From an uncultured Gammaproteobacteria bacterium (GTDB lineage: Bacteria; Pseudomonadota; Gammaproteobacteria; Eutrophobiales; Eutrophobiaceae): a stretch of DNA of 64,000 nucleotides. Position numbers and translations under genes: made by a program. This document shows, piece after piece, positions 61,381-64,000 of this stretch (positions are counted from its first letter, which is position 1; every line of letters starts with the position of its first letter). The stretch is taken from positions 464,573 to 528,572 of the forward strand of contig CALSOP010000002.1 of the NCBI GenBank assembly GCA_943788005.1. Reading direction: 5' to 3'. The notes beneath the pieces are model-generated. The model saw only the letters and a program-made list of their open reading frames with translations. It was not told the origin of the DNA and did no database searches.

Positions 61381-61803
61381 TTATTTAATAACCTTCAAAT
61401 GCGAACGATCCTTCTTTTTCTTTTCTTCTTTCTTCTCTACTGGTTTTTCTAATTCAGTATTAGAAACAGAATCATCACCCGCTGTGACTTCCTCTTCCTG
61501 TTCAGGAAAGACCATGCCGCGACCATTTTCCTTGGCATAGATAGCCTGCACTGCATGATTCGGAAAATAGACATTCATACTCTTTCCGGAGAAACGCGCC
61601 TTGAAATTGATGTAGTCATTGCTCAGATCAAGATCACGTACAGCACTAGGTGAGAGGTTCAACACGATTTTGCCATCTTCAACAAATTCATGCGGGATAT
61701 TCAAATCATCGCCACTGGCATCAACCAATACGTAAGGCGTTAGATGGTTATCACATATCCAATCGTATAGTGCGCGTAACAGGTAAGGTTTATTTGAATT
61801 CAT
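61381..61803 (-). CDS. sspB: ClpXP protease specificity-enhancing factor SspB
   Basis: Adaptor that delivers ssrA-tagged proteins to ClpXP. The 140-residue protein (165 in E. coli) has the folded substrate-binding domain (PYLLRALYDWICDNHLTPYV, IVLNLSPSAVRDLDL, INFKARFSGKSMNVYFP) and a charged flexible tail ending in HLKVIK, which corresponds to the ClpX-binding XB motif. It follows sspA by 39 bases, the standard gammaproteobacterial pair. Confidence 0.95.
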   Translation of the reverse strand: MNSNKPYLLRALYDWICDNHLTPYVLVDASGDDLNIPHEFVEDGKIVLNLSPSAVRDLDLSNDYINFKARFSGKSMNVYFPNHAVQAIYAKENGRGMVFPEQEEEVTAGDDSVSNTELEKPVEKKEEKKKKDRSHLKVIK

Positions 61804-61842
61804 AACGCTTAGGCCCTGTTCGAGTTGTAGGCTGAATTATAT

Positions 61843-62478
61843 TCAGGCTGCGTTATCGTTATATTCGCTTTCGATCCCTGACAAGCTAGTTTTAAATGCT
61901 TCGCGTTCAAACAGGCGATCAGCATATTGCTGCAATGGCTTACCCGACATTGGTAACTTGATGCCATATTCGTTTAAGCGCAACATCAATGGCGCCATAC
62001 AACAATCGACTAAAGAATATTCTTCTGACATGAAATAAGGCATTTGTGCAAACGCAGGTGCAATTGAAGTCAGATTGTCGCGTAAGACTTTCTTGGCATT
62101 GGCTGCTGCTATTTCATTGTCGCTATCCAACTCCGCAACTACTGAATACAGATCGCGCATCACGCGATAACGTAATTGGCGGTTGCTTGCACGATTGACA
62201 GGGTCAACCGGCATCAGTGGTGGATGTGGAAAACGTTCGTCCAGGTATTCCATGATGATATGCGCGTCATAAAGCACCAGATCGCGATCTATCAGGGTCA
62301 GTATTGAGTTATACGGGTTTAGCTCGTTCAACTCTTCCGGTCTATTGTCATCATCAATAAAATTAATCTCTACATTGACATCTTTTTCTGCCAATACGAT
62401 ACGCACAGCGTGCCCAATAGGACTAATACTGTCTGAATATAAAACCATTAATGAACGACGATTGGCGACACTTGCCAT
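61843..62478 (-). CDS. sspA: Stringent starvation protein A SspA
   Basis: Glutathione S-transferase-fold protein that binds RNA polymerase and helps stress and starvation responses. The 211-residue product has the thioredoxin-like N-domain (LYSDSISPIGHAVRIVLAEK), the conserved LYDAHIIMEYLDERFPHPPL-type segment (read as IIMEYLDERFPHPPL) and the helical C-domain with SLVDCCMAPLMLRL. It follows petC, as in Pseudomonas and relatives, and forms an operon with sspB. Confidence 0.95.
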   Translation of the reverse strand: MASVANRRSLMVLYSDSISPIGHAVRIVLAEKDVNVEINFIDDDNRPEELNELNPYNSILTLIDRDLVLYDAHIIMEYLDERFPHPPLMPVDPVNRASNRQLRYRVMRDLYSVVAELDSDNEIAAANAKKVLRDNLTSIAPAFAQMPYFMSEEYSLVDCCMAPLMLRLNEYGIKLPMSGKPLQQYADRLFEREAFKTSLSGIESEYNDNAA

Positions 62479-62513
62479 ACTATTTACACTCCAGCCTTGT
62501 TCGAAAGCGCGGG

Positions 62514-62519
62514 ATTATA
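62514..62519 (-). promoter_or_regulatory. Possible sspA -10 element
   Basis: A perfect TATAAT on the minus strand lies about 36 bases before the sspA start, between the petC end and sspA. No convincing -35 hexamer is seen at the right distance. Low-weight prediction. Confidence 0.35.
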
Positions 62520-62605
62520 CACCAGATTCGAAAAATAATGGGACTCTGGAGCAGGTTTAAGCAGATATTTTGCGGTTTATCGATGTCGGAGTCGATTTTG
62601 TGAAG

Positions 62606-62633
62606 TTGCCGGGTGTATTTTCGCACCCGGCAA
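62606..62633 (-). terminator. Hairpin after petC
   Basis: A perfect 10-bp GC-rich stem, arms 62606-62615 and 62624-62633 with an eight-base loop, lies 33 bases after the petC stop. The following minus-strand sequence has only short T stretches, so termination may be partial or may need Rho; the stem would also protect the petABC mRNA end. Confidence 0.6.
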
Positions 62634-62665
62634 ACAATTTGCTACTTTAGTTGAGTCAGTTGATT

Positions 62666-63415
62666 CTAATGAACGTCGCGCCAATATTCCTTCTTCAACA
62701 TGTATGCAACTATCAGAAAAACAAAGAGATACATCAGTACCCAGACACCTATCTTGCCACGTTTCAGCTTGATTGGTTCGCCTAGATAGACCATAAAATT
62801 GACCAAATCTTGTATGGTTTGATCGTATTCTGCTTCGCTCTGTTTCCCCGGCGTGATGATTTCCAGATCGGCATAAGTTGGAGTGTGATGTTCGCCACCC
62901 TCTGACTCCATATGTGCCAGACGCTGTGCGCCTTGTAACTCCCATAGTACATGTGGCATACCAACGTCCTTAAACGTCAGGTTATTAACTCCAAATGGAC
63001 GAGATTTATCCACATAGAATGTTTTAAAGTAGCTATAGAGCCAATCCGCCCCACGAGCACGAGCTATAACCGATAAATCGGGCGGTGAAACACCAAAAAA
63101 CCGCAGCGAATCAGCATTAGTCATGGCAATGGTCATGGTATCGCCTACTTTATCTGTGCCGAACATAAAGTTGGCCTTCAGTACATCTTCACTGATACCC
63201 AGATCCTGACCCATGCGGTTATAGCGCATATAGGCCGCGGCATGACAGCTTAGGCAATAATTGACGAAAGTCTTTGCGCCACGTTGCAGCGACTCTTGAT
63301 TGGAGAGATCGACCTCCATATGCATCAATTTTGCTCCACCTGCAGCAGAAGCACTGACTGATATCGACATTAAGAGGATGAACGTTAACTTATAGAGTTG
63401 TTTATAGCTTGGCAT
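62666..63415 (-). CDS. petC: Ubiquinol-cytochrome c reductase, cytochrome c1 subunit
   Basis: Heme c subunit of the bc1 complex; it passes electrons to soluble cytochrome c. ATG 63415 shares one base with the petB stop (TAATG), giving 249 residues; the frame is open to 63559 but would lie inside petB. A signal peptide (about 1-24) precedes the heme motif CLSCH at 54-58. The C-terminus has one membrane anchor (IGVWVLMYLFVFLIVAYML) and ends in KKEYWRDVH. Typical lower-size c1 for gammaproteobacteria. Confidence 0.96.
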   Translation of the reverse strand: MPSYKQLYKLTFILLMSISVSASAAGGAKLMHMEVDLSNQESLQRGAKTFVNYCLSCHAAAYMRYNRMGQDLGISEDVLKANFMFGTDKVGDTMTIAMTNADSLRFFGVSPPDLSVIARARGADWLYSYFKTFYVDKSRPFGVNNLTFKDVGMPHVLWELQGAQRLAHMESEGGEHHTPTYADLEIITPGKQSEAEYDQTIQDLVNFMVYLGEPIKLKRGKIGVWVLMYLFVFLIVAYMLKKEYWRDVH

Positions 63416-64000
63416 TAGTCTTTCACCCTGTCTGGTACCGACTTGTCGTTGTCGATAGCAGTGTAAAATGGCATTAATAAAAAGAATGCAAAATAAACGA
63501 GTGAAAAGAAACGCGCCATCCAAGTAAACAATGGTGTTACTGGTTGCATGCCTAACCAACCTAGCACTAGAAAACTAATGACGAATAGGGTTAGCGCGCA
63601 ACGAAAGTTCCAGCCGCGATATCGCGTCGATTTCACCGGACTTCTATCTAACCAAGGCAACAAGAGAAATATATTCGTTGCCAAGCCCATCGCTATTACA
63701 CCGCCAAGTTGATCCGGTACCGCGCGTAAAATCGCATAAAACGGTGTGAAGTACCACACTGGCGCTATATGCTCAGGCGTTTTGAGTGGATCCGCAGGAA
63801 CAAAGTTGGCGTGTTCCAGAAAATAACCGTTCATCTCTGGCATAAAGAAGACGACACCAAAAAAGAAGATAAGAAATACTGTAGCACCAAAGATATCTTT
63901 CACTGTGTAGTAGGGATGAAAAGGAATGCCATCCACTGGTATGCCTTCAGCATTTTTATTCTTTTTAATCTCTACGCCATCAGGATTATTGGAACCAACC
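63415..64000 (-). CDS. petB: Ubiquinol-cytochrome c reductase, cytochrome b subunit (3' part only)
   Basis: C-terminal portion of cytochrome b, the membrane core of the bc1 complex. The frame runs without a stop through the window edge at 64000, so the 5' part with the heme-binding helices lies outside; the GTG near 63936 is internal, not a start. Visible parts are GSNNPDGVEIKKN, GIPFHPYYTVKDI, the quinol-site loop region ending in PEHIAPVWYFTPFYAILR (PEW-like motif present as PVWYF), and the last membrane helices. The stop overlaps the petC start by one base. Confidence 0.95.
   Translation of the reverse strand, partial: VGSNNPDGVEIKKNKNAEGIPVDGIPFHPYYTVKDIFGATVFLIFFFGVVFFMPEMNGYFLEHANFVPADPLKTPEHIAPVWYFTPFYAILRAVPDQLGGVIAMGLATNIFLLLPWLDRSPVKSTRYRGWNFRCALTLFVISFLVLGWLGMQPVTPLFTWMARFFSLVYFAFFLLMPFYTAIDNDKSVPDRVKD

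Overview
The window comes from a non-enteric gammaproteobacterium with moderately AT-rich DNA. This rests on gene order: a complete division and cell wall (dcw) cluster running from mraZ to lpxC and on to secA, pilB-pilC-pilD followed by coaE-zapD-yacG, rsmI facing lpoA-yraN-diaA-dolP, bamD facing rluD-pgeF-clpB, and cytochrome bc1 genes followed by sspA-sspB. Each of these is a typical gammaproteobacterial neighbourhood. The bc1 complex, succinyl-CoA synthetase and type IV pilus genes suggest a respiring, piliated cell. I cannot name the genus.

Layout. 1-2180: sucCD with a strong terminator. 2194-8163: nadE, a membrane glycosyltransferase-like gene, bamD, rluD and pgeF; all but bamD carry single-base frameshifts. 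8192-12359: glutamate dehydrogenase and clpB, the latter behind a heat-shock-like promoter. 12513-17998: pilB, pilC, pilD, coaE, zapD and yacG on the plus strand, again with frameshifts from pilC to zapD and worst in coaE. 17995-43143: a long minus-strand block, read from mraZ downwards as mraZ-rsmH-ftsL-ftsI-murE-murF-mraY-murD-ftsW-murG-murC-murB-ddl-ftsQ-ftsA-ftsZ-lpxC, then an M23 peptidase, secA, argJ and a Nudix/ThiE-like fusion. It is interrupted only by a plus-strand DUF721/DciA gene. A sigma70 promoter and three MraZ boxes precede mraZ.

43436-47702: small minus-strand genes (Sel1 repeat, YtoQ, a glycine-zipper His-rich protein, rsgA, an unknown, rsmI) and the RNase P RNA gene. 47744-59914: lpoA, yraN, diaA, dolP, a DUF255 thioredoxin-like protein, a spermidine-synthase-like protein, rapA and a notably GC-rich tex. 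60079-64000: a cupredoxin, an ABM monooxygenase flanked by related short repeats, a gene-poor stretch with a remnant repeat, then sspB, sspA, petC and the 3' part of petB, which is cut by the window edge.

How the genes fit together: the central block makes UDP-MurNAc-pentapeptide and lipid II (MurB-F, Ddl, MraY, MurG), polymerises it at the septum (FtsW, FtsI) under the divisome (FtsQ, L, A, Z, ZapD), and LpoA activates wall synthesis from the outer membrane. I saw no clearly undescribed large system. The most notable points are the clustered, almost all +1, frameshifts (including essential coaE and nadE), a T7-run frameshift in ftsQ, a PilB without its usual tetracysteine motif, a His-rich glycine-zipper protein with an exact 12-bp tandem repeat, and an rsgA frame with no ordinary start codon for its N-terminal domain.
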